From: Bacteroidetes bacterium UBA3022
GTDB lineage: Bacteria > Bacteroidota > Bacteroidia > Chitinophagales > BACL12
Reading direction: 5' to 3'
DNA length: 64,000 nt
Assembly: GCA_002346225.1 (NCBI GenBank)
Contig: DDYY01000068.1
Coordinates: 1-64,000 of the forward strand
The notes under the pieces were generated by a model, which had not been told where the DNA came from, did no database searches, and was given only the letters and a program-made list of their open reading frames with translations. Positions 1 to 8,702 of this stretch are shown in pieces; the stretch's first letter is position 1, and the number at the start of each line of letters is the position of its first letter. Both the position numbers and the translations under genes were made by a program.

Positions 1-914
1 AGCCCACTGCCACCTTTCATTTGCCGGCTGGCGAGCGCATACTGCGGAAAGGAAGGATGTAATGGAAAAAGCACGCGCTCCACTCTCGGATGCGATAGAA
101 TGTATGCCAGCACTTTCTCAGTGGTTTGTACTATTCGTTCCAATCTAACCGGTAGGGTCCGCAGCCCTCTTATGAGCAACCATGCATTAAAGGGCTGAAT
201 ACCATTCCCTACTGTCATCACCTCACTTTCAAAAATGCGTTGGATCATTGGAGCACTTCCGCTTAGCACACCGCCCAGCGTGTCGCTGTGCCCACTAATG
301 TATTTGGTCGCCGTCTGCATGGCAAGATCGATACCCAATTCAATAGGTCGCTGGAACAATGGTGTACAGTAACTATTGTCGATGAGCGTTACTATACCGC
401 GGCTTCTGGCAAAATCAGCTACTTCCCGCAGTGGCTGAATGGCAAAGTTCCAGCTGTTGGGTGACTCCAGGTAATAGAAAGTAGTGTTGTCCTGAGTGGC
501 TTCTATCCAATGGGCGATATCAGAACCATCGATATAGGTGGTTGTCACCCCGAACCGTGCAAGTATAACATCGAACATGCGCTGGGCCCATGTGTAAGGC
601 TGCTTCACCGACACAATGTGATCACCTGCCTTTACATTGGCCATTACCCCCGCGGCAATCGCTGCAGCACCGTTATTGAATACCAAAGCATCTTCCGCGC
701 CGTCAAGTGCAGCCAGTTTTTTTCTCAATATATCTACTGTCGGATTGCGGGCACGGCTGTATATGTAGGTACCTAACTCATCGGCGAATGCTTCTGCAAA
801 AGCATCCACTGTGGGGAAAGCAAAATTGCTGGTCTGCATGATAGGTGGTGCTACCGCATGGAAGTAATCCTCCCGCTCCTCCCCTAACTCATTGATGATA
901 TAACTAATGTCCAT
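1..914 (-). CDS. Cys/Met metabolism PLP-dependent lyase (3' end outside window)
   Basis: About 304 N-terminal residues are visible; the gene runs off the left edge. The family (cystathionine gamma-synthase, cystathionine beta-lyase, methionine gamma-lyase) uses PLP to cleave or replace the gamma or beta substituent of sulfur amino acids. Visible family marks are the YSRARNPT stretch near residue 51, an alanine/glycine-rich cofactor-phosphate region (FNNGAAAI), the LIDNSYCTPL segment, and the lysine motif TKYISGHSD, whose Lys would form the Schiff base. The ATG at 914 lies inside the end of the upstream permease gene (11-base overlap), so the two are probably translated together and the substrate may be what the permease imports. 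Which member of the family it is cannot be decided from the visible part; methionine gamma-lyase or cystathionine beta-lyase are both possible. Confidence 0.85.
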   Translation of the reverse strand, partial: MDISYIINELGEEREDYFHAVAPPIMQTSNFAFPTVDAFAEAFADELGTYIYSRARNPTVDILRKKLAALDGAEDALVFNNGAAAIAAGVMANVKAGDHIVSVKQPYTWAQRMFDVILARFGVTTTYIDGSDIAHWIEATQDNTTFYYLESPNSWNFAIQPLREVADFARSRGIVTLIDNSYCTPLFQRPIELGIDLAMQTATKYISGHSDTLGGVLSGSAPMIQRIFESEVMTVGNGIQPFNAWLLIRGLRTLPVRLERIVQTTEKVLAYILSHPRVERVLFPLHPSFPQYALASRQMKGGSG

Positions 915-2241
915 TGGGAATATTATGGTATTTGCGTGTAATAAAATAGATGCCCAGCAAGCCCGCAAAAACAGCTGTTCCTATCAAGGCATACTCCGGA
1001 TTCGTAATGGCAATGACCGTGCCGACAAACAGATAAGCCAAAACAAAAACAGCAGGTAGTAATGGATACATACGCATTTTATATATCCCTGTATTATCGA
1101 GGTGCCTGGTGCGTTTTCGCAGGATGAAAATGGTAGCTGCAGAGGTAGCCATGCCTATACTGTCCAGAAAGATGACAAAGCTGAGAATCTTATCAAAAGT
1201 ATCTGCAAAAAACAATACGACGATACAAATGGCAGCGAATACGGTCAGACTAACAGTCAACACATCCCTGCCCTCATCTTTTCGTTGAAAAGACCTGGGT
1301 AAAATCCCATCCTCACTCATCGCAAACATGACCCGTGGATTGCTCAGCAACACCACATTGACATACGCCAAAACAGCCACAAAGAGCAATACCGACGCGA
1401 TGGTACTTCCCACTGGTCCGAACATGCGCTCTGCCACCACCGAAGCGATACTGCTGGTATCGCGCAACTCCACCAGACCGATAATCTTGAAATAAGCATA
1501 TGATACGGCCAGGTAAAAGGAAACAATTACAGCGATACCAATGAATATGGAGCGGGGCACCGTTGTCGCCGGGCGATGCACTTCCCCACCGAAATTGATG
1601 GTCTGCTGATAGCCGCCATAAGTAAATGAAGTGGCTTTCAGTGCTACTCCGAAGGCCAGGAGCATGGCGCCCAATGTCAATCCTTCGCTTCCCTCCCATG
1701 GAATGGGATTGGGATTGTGGACAGCCGGGATAAAGATGGCTGCAATGACCACCAGCAACATGGCAATCTTTATGAGCATCAATACATTCAGAGTCCGCGA
1801 ACTCATGCGCAGCCCCATTCTATTCACACCGTAAAACAATGCGATGGTAGTGATAGCAATGGCGGTTTGGGTAAACGCCCCTGCTCCCGGAAAAATCACC
1901 GGCGTGATGTACTCACTTCCAATAAGAGCCACACCACTAAGGGAAGCGGCATTGGAGATAAGGATAGAACAATTAATAGCAAATGCTACAGAAGGATGAT
2001 ACGCATAGGAGAATATCTTATAATAGCCTCCTGTAACCGGATAACGGCTTCCAATTTCTGCATAGGTTAGGGCACCACAAAAAGCGATAATGCCTCCAAT
2101 GATCCAGGCACCGAAAAACATCTGTGGATTCACAGCTGCAGCAGCTGCATCCCGGGAGGTCCTGAATATGCCCATTCCAATTACCAGTCCAATGACTATC
2201 ATGGTAAGCGGAAAGAGGGTCAATTGATTCTTATTCTTCAA
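904..2241 (-). CDS. APC-superfamily amino acid permease
   Basis: A 445-residue integral membrane protein with about twelve hydrophobic segments. The first segment carries the APC signature IGLVIGMGIF followed by FRTSRD, and the GALTYAEIG element (about residues 56-64) is the second family mark. It would import an amino acid by proton or solute coupling at the inner membrane. The first usable start is a TTG at 2241, because an in-frame stop lies just upstream and the next ATG (residue 14) would cut into the first membrane segment. The 3' end overlaps the start of the PLP lyase by 11 bases. Substrate is not readable from sequence; a sulfur amino acid is an inference from the neighbour. Confidence 0.85.
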   Translation of the reverse strand: MKNKNQLTLFPLTMIVIGLVIGMGIFRTSRDAAAAAVNPQMFFGAWIIGGIIAFCGALTYAEIGSRYPVTGGYYKIFSYAYHPSVAFAINCSILISNAASLSGVALIGSEYITPVIFPGAGAFTQTAIAITTIALFYGVNRMGLRMSSRTLNVLMLIKIAMLLVVIAAIFIPAVHNPNPIPWEGSEGLTLGAMLLAFGVALKATSFTYGGYQQTINFGGEVHRPATTVPRSIFIGIAVIVSFYLAVSYAYFKIIGLVELRDTSSIASVVAERMFGPVGSTIASVLLFVAVLAYVNVVLLSNPRVMFAMSEDGILPRSFQRKDEGRDVLTVSLTVFAAICIVVLFFADTFDKILSFVIFLDSIGMATSAATIFILRKRTRHLDNTGIYKMRMYPLLPAVFVLAYLFVGTVIAITNPEYALIGTAVFAGLLGIYFITRKYHNIPNGH

Positions 2242-2301
2242 TGCCGGGAATTATAAGGTGAAAGTAGGTAATCTATTATTTATCTGCCAAGCTACTACAA
2301 C

Positions 2302-2315
2302 TTGCAGCGCTGCAA
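2302..2315. promoter_or_regulatory. Perfect 14-bp palindrome between divergent genes
   Basis: TTGCAGCGCTGCAA reads the same on both strands and lies in the 204-bp gap between the permease-lyase unit (leftward) and the serine hydrolase (rightward). Position and symmetry suit an operator for a dimeric regulator, but no second copy or known consensus supports this. Confidence 0.3.
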
Positions 2316-2445
2316 CTGGCTTACTACTAACCATACTGTCAGCTTCTCTGGCTAAATCGAAAGGCGTAAATGAAACCATTCGATGCCTGCGTTTTGACAG
2401 TTGCCAGTTCACTTATACAAAGCAGATTCGTTATTTTAGCAAGAT

Positions 2446-4140
2446 ATGAAACACTTATGCATCATTGTACTTGCGCTGACAATAGGAACTGTATCCCGGT
2501 CTCAAATCTCCTCATCGGACTCTCTTTTTATTGATAGCTTGCTGCAAAGCACCTATCCCGCGAGTGGTCCGGGAGCAGCAATTCTCATAGCCCATAATGG
2601 CCAACCTGTCTTCAGGAATGCATATGGAATGGCCAACCTGGAATTGAATGTCCCCAATCAACCCGAATATGTTTTTGCCATAGGTTCCATGAGCAAGCAA
2701 TTTGTGGCAATCAGCTTATTGATGCTGGAAGCAGAAGGAAAGCTGAATTTAGACGACCCTGTTACCCGGTATTTATCTGACTACGATACTCTGGGCAACA
2801 ACATAACAATTCGTCAATTGCTTACGCATACCAGTGGCATCAAGAGCTTCACTGAAATGGACACATTCCAAAAACTAGTAAATGTGGATCTCGGTGCAGA
2901 AGAAATGCTGGAACTGTTCATGCATGAGCCCCTCATGTTCGAACCCGGATCAGACTGGAGCTACAGTAATTCGGGCTACACCGTTGCCGGAATGATTGTA
3001 GAAAAAGTCAGTGGTATGTCGCTGCAGGCTTTTTTCAAACTCCGAATATTCAGAAGACTGGGAATGAAACACACCCACCTGGGCAGTCATGAACGCTCTA
3101 TTCCCGGATTCGTAACCGGATATTCTCTCAGTACTGAGGGATACTATCCTGCGCGCGAATTCAGCTGGACCTGGCCTTTTGCAGCAGGCGGAATTGTATC
3201 CAATGTGGATGATATGCTAAAATGGGACGAGGCATTGTATACCGATAAGCTCCTTCCGTTATCCTCCCTCCAACAGGCCTTTACCAATTATTCTTTGACA
3301 GATGGTCAACCTATGAATTACGGTCTTGGCTGGGGTGTTTATGCAACTGATTCTTTAACGTTCATAAGACACGGAGGTGCCATCAACGGATTCCTATCTG
3401 ACGGTATCAGAGTACCGGAAGCCCATTTCTACATGGTAATATTATCGAATAGTTTCGCTACCACCAGTCCGGGTGATGTTACCAATAAGGTCCTCAACCG
3501 CTTATTTCAACTGGGTATAGAAGATGTCACCGTTTTGGAAGATAGTATAGACCTTGTTCCTTATACAGGCGTTTACCGAGTTGAAAGAAGTGGCGGACGG
3601 TCGGCATCCAATTATGGCGAAGATGGCATGTTCCGCTATATCACACTGGAAGACGGTGCACTTTATTCCCAGGTTTCAGGTGGAGGAAAGTCGCAGTTAG
3701 AGCGCATAGGAATAGATACTTTCTATTTAGGAAATGATTATTCCAGGTATGTATTTCTAAGAGATGCTACCGGAGCAATTACAGGGATTAAACATCTTAC
3801 GCTACCAACTCCCACTGGCCCCATTGATATCAACACCAAAACAGATCTGCCATTTCCGGCTGAAAAAAAAGCAATAGACCTTCCCAAAGGCACCTGTGAT
3901 AAATATATAGGTGTTTATGACATGGGAAATGGCATGCAGTTTACTATCTCCGTTGTAGAAGAACGGGTATTTCTTCAGCCAACAGGACAGGGAAAAGTAG
4001 CCTTGTATCCGCTTACTGAAACACACTTCTTCATTCAGGAAGTCGATGCTTCTGTAGATTTTGTGCTGAATGATTCGGGCGAGGTGAAGGAGTTGATATT
4101 TAACCAGAACGGTTCTTACCCGGCAAGGAAAATCAAGTAG
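2446..4140 (+). CDS. Secreted serine hydrolase, beta-lactamase class C / PBP-like
   Basis: 564 residues with an N-terminal signal peptide (hydrophobic residues 4-15, cleavage near SRSQ). The catalytic triad motifs of the class C beta-lactamase/DD-peptidase fold are all present: SMSK near residue 81, YSN near 173 and HGG near 309. About 200 further residues after the catalytic domain look like the beta-rich C-terminal extension common in Bacteroidota members of this family. It probably acts in the periplasm or outside on a peptide, ester or amide; true beta-lactamase activity is not implied. Its stop is two bases from the stop of the opposite-strand gene, so the two converge without an intervening terminator that I can see. 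Confidence 0.85.
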   Translation: MKHLCIIVLALTIGTVSRSQISSSDSLFIDSLLQSTYPASGPGAAILIAHNGQPVFRNAYGMANLELNVPNQPEYVFAIGSMSKQFVAISLLMLEAEGKLNLDDPVTRYLSDYDTLGNNITIRQLLTHTSGIKSFTEMDTFQKLVNVDLGAEEMLELFMHEPLMFEPGSDWSYSNSGYTVAGMIVEKVSGMSLQAFFKLRIFRRLGMKHTHLGSHERSIPGFVTGYSLSTEGYYPAREFSWTWPFAAGGIVSNVDDMLKWDEALYTDKLLPLSSLQQAFTNYSLTDGQPMNYGLGWGVYATDSLTFIRHGGAINGFLSDGIRVPEAHFYMVILSNSFATTSPGDVTNKVLNRLFQLGIEDVTVLEDSIDLVPYTGVYRVERSGGRSASNYGEDGMFRYITLEDGALYSQVSGGGKSQLERIGIDTFYLGNDYSRYVFLRDATGAITGIKHLTLPTPTGPIDINTKTDLPFPAEKKAIDLPKGTCDKYIGVYDMGNGMQFTISVVEERVFLQPTGQGKVALYPLTETHFFIQEVDASVDFVLNDSGEVKELIFNQNGSYPARKIK

Positions 4141-4142
4141 CG

Positions 4143-4733
4143 TCAGTCTTTTTGATATTGGTTAGCACGCACATTTTGAGCTGCTTTTTCAACAGTTTCC
4201 TTAATTCTTTGTGCGCGGGTTGCCGGCTTTTTAGCATTGAAAATCCATTCTAATATTCCTCTGCGAACAGAGCGTGGAAATGCTTCCCAATTGTTGGCGG
4301 CGGTTGGATTCTCTTGCAATAAAGTCTGCATATCCGGATGAGGAATTAAATCCTCCACGTCATTGAGTGCATCCCAGGTGCCATTTTCTTTGGCCAGGTT
4401 AACCATTTGAATGCCGAGGTCCGTCATTTGATTTTCTTTCAACAATTGCGCAACCTTTAACTTATTCACTTTGCTCCAGTTACTTTTAGGATTCCTGGGA
4501 GAAAAGTATTGATAATGGCTTTGGGAATCGCGTTTATTGATTTTGCTGTCTATCCATCCAAAACAAAGCGCCTGAAGGAGTGCTTCATCGTATTGCACAC
4601 TGGGTATATCTCCATTTTTTCTATAAATAATCAGCCATACCCCGGTTTTCTTTGCGCTATTCTGAGAAAGCCAAAGACGCCATTCAGCTGCATCTTTGAA
4701 ATGAATAGCTTCAACGCTTCTGTAGATTTCCAT
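4143..4733 (-). CDS. YdeI/OmpD-associated family protein
   Basis: 196 residues. The N-terminal part has the family's pattern: a W-L-x-x-N-S segment, VWLIIYRK, then YDEALLQALCFGWIDSK and the YFSPRNPKSNWSKVN stretch. The C-terminal 60 residues carry the lysine/arginine-rich end seen in the OmdA type (EAFPRSVRRGILEWI). It looks cytoplasmic, with no signal peptide. The biochemical role of the family is not established. The gene lies 31 bases after the DsbD_2-like gene of the cco operon on the same strand and could be carried on the tail of that transcript, but nothing ties it to respiration. Confidence 0.8.
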   Translation of the reverse strand: MEIYRSVEAIHFKDAAEWRLWLSQNSAKKTGVWLIIYRKNGDIPSVQYDEALLQALCFGWIDSKINKRDSQSHYQYFSPRNPKSNWSKVNKLKVAQLLKENQMTDLGIQMVNLAKENGTWDALNDVEDLIPHPDMQTLLQENPTAANNWEAFPRSVRRGILEWIFNAKKPATRAQRIKETVEKAAQNVRANQYQKD

Positions 4734-4764
4734 GGAGCGCTAACATACCAAAAATCTTCATTGT

Positions 4765-5478
4765 TTAATGAACACCCGGTGCCTGACAACAATCCATGAC
4801 CTGGCCCTGCATATCGGTATGCGGACTCATATAGGGAATTCCCAAATCCAATCCTCTGATAATCAACAGCACGCCAATAGCTGCTGTAAACCATGGCAGT
4901 ACTTTTCGCAAACTGATGCGCCTTTGCAGCGACATATATTTACCAGCCATACCAGCCAGCATCATTGCCGGGAATGTTCCCCACCCAAAAACCAGCATAA
5001 AGGAAGCACCTTGTGTAACGCCGGAAGTATTCATAGCTCCTGCGAGTGCAACATATACCAGGCCACATGGCAATAAGCCATTTACCATACCTGCTCCCAG
5101 GAAGCCTGCCAGGGAATCCTTAGGCAGGAAATACTGCATTCCCCTGCGCACCTTATTCGAAATACCATTAACCAGGCGATCTCCCCATGGTAACCTTTTT
5201 CCGAAAGCCGGAAGTACCACAGCGAGCACAATTATGGCACCGGTAGCAATGGTAATGGTTTGCTGCCATCCAGCCAGGGCAATACCCCTGCCAAGTGTAG
5301 CTGCCAGCATACCCAGAATAGTATAAGTGAGCAACCTGCCGGCATTATAAATGATATTGTGCAGTAAAGGATTTCCCGGGACACGTGCATGCAACATTAG
5401 CGCAAGTGGTCCACACATCCCCATACAATGAAGACTACCCAGTAAACCAATCATAAATGCCGCCAGCAAAAATTCCAT
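4765..5478 (-). CDS. DsbD_2/TauE-like membrane protein of the cco operon
   Basis: 237 residues with about six membrane segments. The opening GSLHCMGMCGP is the hallmark of the cytochrome-biogenesis transmembrane family (DsbD_2, often named sulfite exporter TauE/SafE), with a paired-cysteine motif likely to bind copper or do thiol chemistry. A second conserved element, NGLLPCGLVYVAL (about residues 133-145), repeats the Cys-containing half. It follows the FixH-like gene by one base, which places it in the cbb3 operon; members in this position are linked to copper delivery or cofactor assembly of the oxidase. Direct substrate is inference. Confidence 0.8.
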   Translation of the reverse strand: MEFLLAAFMIGLLGSLHCMGMCGPLALMLHARVPGNPLLHNIIYNAGRLLTYTILGMLAATLGRGIALAGWQQTITIATGAIIVLAVVLPAFGKRLPWGDRLVNGISNKVRRGMQYFLPKDSLAGFLGAGMVNGLLPCGLVYVALAGAMNTSGVTQGASFMLVFGWGTFPAMMLAGMAGKYMSLQRRISLRKVLPWFTAAIGVLLIIRGLDLGIPYMSPHTDMQGQVMDCCQAPGVH

Positions 5479-5479
5479 C

Positions 5480-5911
5480 TTATAAAATGATATTCTTCTC
5501 CCAGTAATAGGTTTTTCCCTGACCTTCCCACTTCAATTTTACCACATAGCTGCCTTTCTTAAGTGCCGTGCGTGGAATAAACTGTTTACCGGTTGCATCC
5601 GGTGCAAAGTCAAAAAGTTTATCATCAGCAGCTGATGATGGCCGGAATAGATCAACGCTGCCTGTTTCAGCCGGGAGGAGTGCTAATGGGACAGTCAAAA
5701 TAATGGCCTCGGCTGTAACATTCAGTTGAATGCTGTCTTTCCATCCTCCCACATTCCTGATAGCAATAATCCTATCTTCATATTGGAGCTCCTGGGCATA
5801 ATAGTCTTCCGAAACAAGGTCGCTTGATTCTCTGCTACCCAGATAGATGAATAGAAAAATCATGGCAATAAACAGAACGAATGCTATAACAATCCCTTTT
5901 CCCCAATTCAT
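5480..5911 (-). CDS. ccoH: FixH-like cbb3 oxidase accessory protein
   Basis: 143 residues: one N-terminal membrane helix (IVIAFVLFIAMIFLFIYLG) and a periplasmic domain rich in beta strands ending in YYWEKNIIL. The YYAQELQYEDRI segment just after the helix is the FixH pattern. FixH/CcoH is a stable helper needed for assembly of the cbb3 oxidase. It sits nine bases after ccoG and one base before the DsbD_2-like gene, as expected for a cco operon. The family is fast-evolving, so the assignment relies on topology, the short motif and place. Confidence 0.8.
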   Translation of the reverse strand: MNWGKGIVIAFVLFIAMIFLFIYLGSRESSDLVSEDYYAQELQYEDRIIAIRNVGGWKDSIQLNVTAEAIILTVPLALLPAETGSVDLFRPSSAADDKLFDFAPDATGKQFIPRTALKKGSYVVKLKWEGQGKTYYWEKNIIL

Positions 5912-5920
5912 AATGCTGTT

Positions 5921-7321
5921 TTAGTGTAATACCGGACCAAAAAATGTTGTTTTTACTGTTTCGATTCGTTCGTTATTAGCATATACGCCAATCCGGATAT
6001 CCAGTTTTCGCTCAGTAAGATCCTGCTCATTCAATACGACAAAGAATGTACTTTGGGCATAAGATTCAGCCGGAACATGTAGCGACTCATGTGTCACCAT
6101 CTCTATAGAGCCACCTATACCTTCCAATCGCAATTCTACCGGGTACTCTTCAATGGTCTTGTTCAGCAATTTGATATTGTACAGATTGCTGTAGTGCAGG
6201 CTATCTCTCTGTTGAAACAACTGACCCTGTGCACGTGTAACTTGCGCATCGAAATCCTTTCTTGTGAGCAGCAAGGCAGTTAAGGCACCCACCAATAATA
6301 GCAACACAACTGAATAGCCAATCATCCTGCCGGTAAGGTGTGGCTTAATGCCTTCCACGATATGATTTTCTGATGCATAACGTATCAGCCCCTTGGGTTT
6401 ATTTACCTTTTCCATGATGGAATCACAGGCATCGATGCAGGCTGTGCAATTCACACATTCCAGCTGGGTACCATTACGGATATCAATACCTGTCGGACAA
6501 ACCCTGACGCATAAACCGCAATCAATACAGTCTCCCTGTGCAGCGGCCGCTTCTCCCTTTTTCAGTTTACCCCTCGGTTCTCCGCGCTTGTGGTCGTATG
6601 CTACCACAATCGAATCCCTGTCCAGCAATACACCCTGAAGCCTACCGTAGGGACATGCAAAAGTGTGGACCATCTCCCGCGCATGCGCAAACACAGCATA
6701 AAAAACGACAGTAAAAGCGAGGATAGATATGAAGCCTGCTATATGCATTGCTACGGGCTCGCGAATGATGGTAAACAAATCATCGACCCCAATAACATAA
6801 GCTAAAAATGTATTGGAAATAATAAAGGATAACCCAAAGAAAACACCGTGTTTCAGACCCTTCTTGAGTATCTTTTCTCTGTTCCACGGCTGCGCTGCCA
6901 GTCTGCGTTGCTTTTCTGCAGTTCCCTCAATCCAGTATTCTATGCGGCGGAAAACCATTTCCATAAAAATGGTTTGTGGACAAACCCAGCCACAAAAAAC
7001 CCGACCATATACCACCGTAAAAAAGACAATAAAAACCATGAAGGTGAGCATACTAACTGCAAAGACGAAGAAATCCTGTGGCCAGAATATAAATCCAAAT
7101 AATATGAACTTCCTTTCCGGAACATTAAACAGAAATAAGGGATGTCCTTCTACCTTGATAAACGGCAGTGCAAAAAACACAACAAGGTACAAGAGCGAAA
7201 GCAGGGTTCTGTAATTGTAAAACCTTCCGAATGGCTGGGTAGCGAATACCCATTTTCTATGGCCCGACTCATCGGCAGTATAGATGCGATCCCGGAAAGA
7301 TGCCTGCTCTTTATTGCTCAT
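5921..7321 (-). CDS. ccoG: CcoG, cbb3 oxidase accessory iron-sulfur protein
   Basis: 466 residues with several membrane segments in the N-terminal half and two ferredoxin-like 4Fe-4S sites, CIDCGLCVRVCPTGI near residue 265 and CVNCTACIDAC near 290. The CGWVCPQTIFMEMVFRR segment (about residue 110) is typical of CcoG/RdxA. The C-terminal 120 residues form an Ig-like periplasmic domain. CcoG takes part in the reduction or delivery of copper for the CcoN active site. Its ATG shares one base with the ccoP stop (TAATG), so the two are translationally coupled. Confidence 0.93.
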   Translation of the reverse strand: MSNKEQASFRDRIYTADESGHRKWVFATQPFGRFYNYRTLLSLLYLVVFFALPFIKVEGHPLFLFNVPERKFILFGFIFWPQDFFVFAVSMLTFMVFIVFFTVVYGRVFCGWVCPQTIFMEMVFRRIEYWIEGTAEKQRRLAAQPWNREKILKKGLKHGVFFGLSFIISNTFLAYVIGVDDLFTIIREPVAMHIAGFISILAFTVVFYAVFAHAREMVHTFACPYGRLQGVLLDRDSIVVAYDHKRGEPRGKLKKGEAAAAQGDCIDCGLCVRVCPTGIDIRNGTQLECVNCTACIDACDSIMEKVNKPKGLIRYASENHIVEGIKPHLTGRMIGYSVVLLLLVGALTALLLTRKDFDAQVTRAQGQLFQQRDSLHYSNLYNIKLLNKTIEEYPVELRLEGIGGSIEMVTHESLHVPAESYAQSTFFVVLNEQDLTERKLDIRIGVYANNERIETVKTTFFGPVLH

Positions 7322-8487
7322 TATTGTGCATTATAAGCTACTGACACGGTATCGGTAACTGTTTGGGTAGTATCCGTTCCGGCATCGGTGTTCTCTGTTG
7401 CAGGAGTATACAAGTCTCCTTGCGGAGGCATAGCATTAGGTGGATTGGTACCCTGCAGCGAAAGAATATAATTAGCCACCTCACTGATCTGCTTAGGCAT
7501 CAGAATTTCCTGCCATGCAGCCATACCCTTCTCCGGTACTCCATACTTTACAGTTCGGAATATATCATTGATAGATCCTCCGTGCAGCCAGTACTGATCT
7601 GTCATATTGGGACCCACACCGCCTTCACCCGCATTACCATGGCAAGCCACGCAGTAGGTGGTAAAAATCTCCTTACCGGCGGACAGTACTTCTGAAGTGG
7701 CCATAACCACTACGGTATTCTCATCCATAAAGTTGAGGCTGTTCTTCATTTTCTCTTCCTTCACGAGCTGCGCCAGTTGCACTTCATCCTGGTATTTTTC
7801 ATCCATGGTTCTACCATATCCCAGCAGATAATAGGGCGCATATACTACTGCAAATAAGATCGTTACATAAAAGAGAAACTGTAGCCAGGGTGGCATTTTA
7901 TTACCCAACTCAACAATACCGTCGTATTCGTGATCGTCCAGCTTGATTTCATCTTCCCTTTCAATGGGAACGGTCGGATTGATTACATCCCAAATACGGG
8001 AGAGAACAGATGGACTTTCCACATAAGGCGCCTGTTCTTTCTCTGGTTTCAACAACCCGAACAGGACAAATGATAACCACGCGATAACCATCACTTCCAC
8101 ACTGATCAGCAGATAGAAAGGAAGATAAGGATCCGACCAAAAACCCGTTCCGGCCGCTACTGCAGCACCTGCATCCTGAGCCTGTGCAGCGGTACTTCCA
8201 AAAAGTCCGGTTAACAGCAGCAGAATTGCTGCTGCTCCGCTGCCATTGCCTTGCTTTTTCTGCTCCATTTTCCGTTTCACACCCCAAATAACCATTTCAC
8301 TCATTGCATAAATGACATAGAGAAGAATAAGGGAAACAACCAGCAAAACCCAAAATAACGGTTCAGACGTCATTGGAGATGCCGGGGGCGCAGCCTGTGG
8401 TGCAGCCTGGCCAAATGCTGCAGAAGTCAGCAGCATGCCGGCGGTCAATAATGGCCATTTCATTCTGATTCGGTTGGGAGCTTTCAT
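7321..8487 (-). CDS. ccoP: CcoP-like c-type cytochrome subunit of cbb3 oxidase
   Basis: 388 residues. The N-terminus looks like a signal peptide followed by three or four membrane helices, one of which (about residues 85-103) itself resembles a second signal sequence ending in AQAQ. The FixP_N signature YDGIVELGNKMPPW lies near residue 190, before the helix that anchors the heme domain. Only one heme-attachment motif is present, CVACH near residue 278, with methionine candidates downstream (VPEKGMAAW); the proteobacterial subunit usually has two hemes. The tail is Thr/Asp-rich and probably disordered. It passes electrons from periplasmic donors to the fused CcoNO subunit. The start overlaps the ccoQ stop by four bases (ATGA). 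Confidence 0.9.
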   Translation of the reverse strand: MKAPNRIRMKWPLLTAGMLLTSAAFGQAAPQAAPPASPMTSEPLFWVLLVVSLILLYVIYAMSEMVIWGVKRKMEQKKQGNGSGAAAILLLLTGLFGSTAAQAQDAGAAVAAGTGFWSDPYLPFYLLISVEVMVIAWLSFVLFGLLKPEKEQAPYVESPSVLSRIWDVINPTVPIEREDEIKLDDHEYDGIVELGNKMPPWLQFLFYVTILFAVVYAPYYLLGYGRTMDEKYQDEVQLAQLVKEEKMKNSLNFMDENTVVVMATSEVLSAGKEIFTTYCVACHGNAGEGGVGPNMTDQYWLHGGSINDIFRTVKYGVPEKGMAAWQEILMPKQISEVANYILSLQGTNPPNAMPPQGDLYTPATENTDAGTDTTQTVTDTVSVAYNAQ

Positions 8488-8696
8488 TGTTGGTCATTTA
8501 AAGGTTTGGAGTGGTCTTTTTCGCTTACCGGCATATCATCTTGCAGTGGCAGATGTTTCAACATTGAAATGGTAGATTTCTTCATTCTAACCACAAAGAA
8601 TATCAGGATAATGAAGAAAGCAAAGAATACCATGAGCGAGAACATCGGATATTGGCTTGCGTTCTCTATACCGGATAAATAATTGGTAAATTTCAT
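8484..8696 (-). CDS. ccoQ: Small CcoQ/FixQ-like subunit
   Basis: 70 residues with a single membrane helix (about 18-37) followed by a basic RMKKS turn and a polar tail. Size, topology and place between ccoNO and ccoP match CcoQ, a small stabilising subunit of cbb3 oxidase. Sequence is too short for a firm family call, but the six-base gap to ccoNO and the ATGA overlap with ccoP show it belongs to the operon. Confidence 0.75.
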   Translation of the reverse strand: MKFTNYLSGIENASQYPMFSLMVFFAFFIILIFFVVRMKKSTISMLKHLPLQDDMPVSEKDHSKPLNDQQ

Positions 8697-8702
8697 ATTT
8701 GT

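Noticed and set aside
2258..2449. 63-codon plus-strand frame before the serine hydrolase
   Set aside because: It occupies the divergent promoter gap, runs into the start of the hydrolase gene and its protein has no supporting features.
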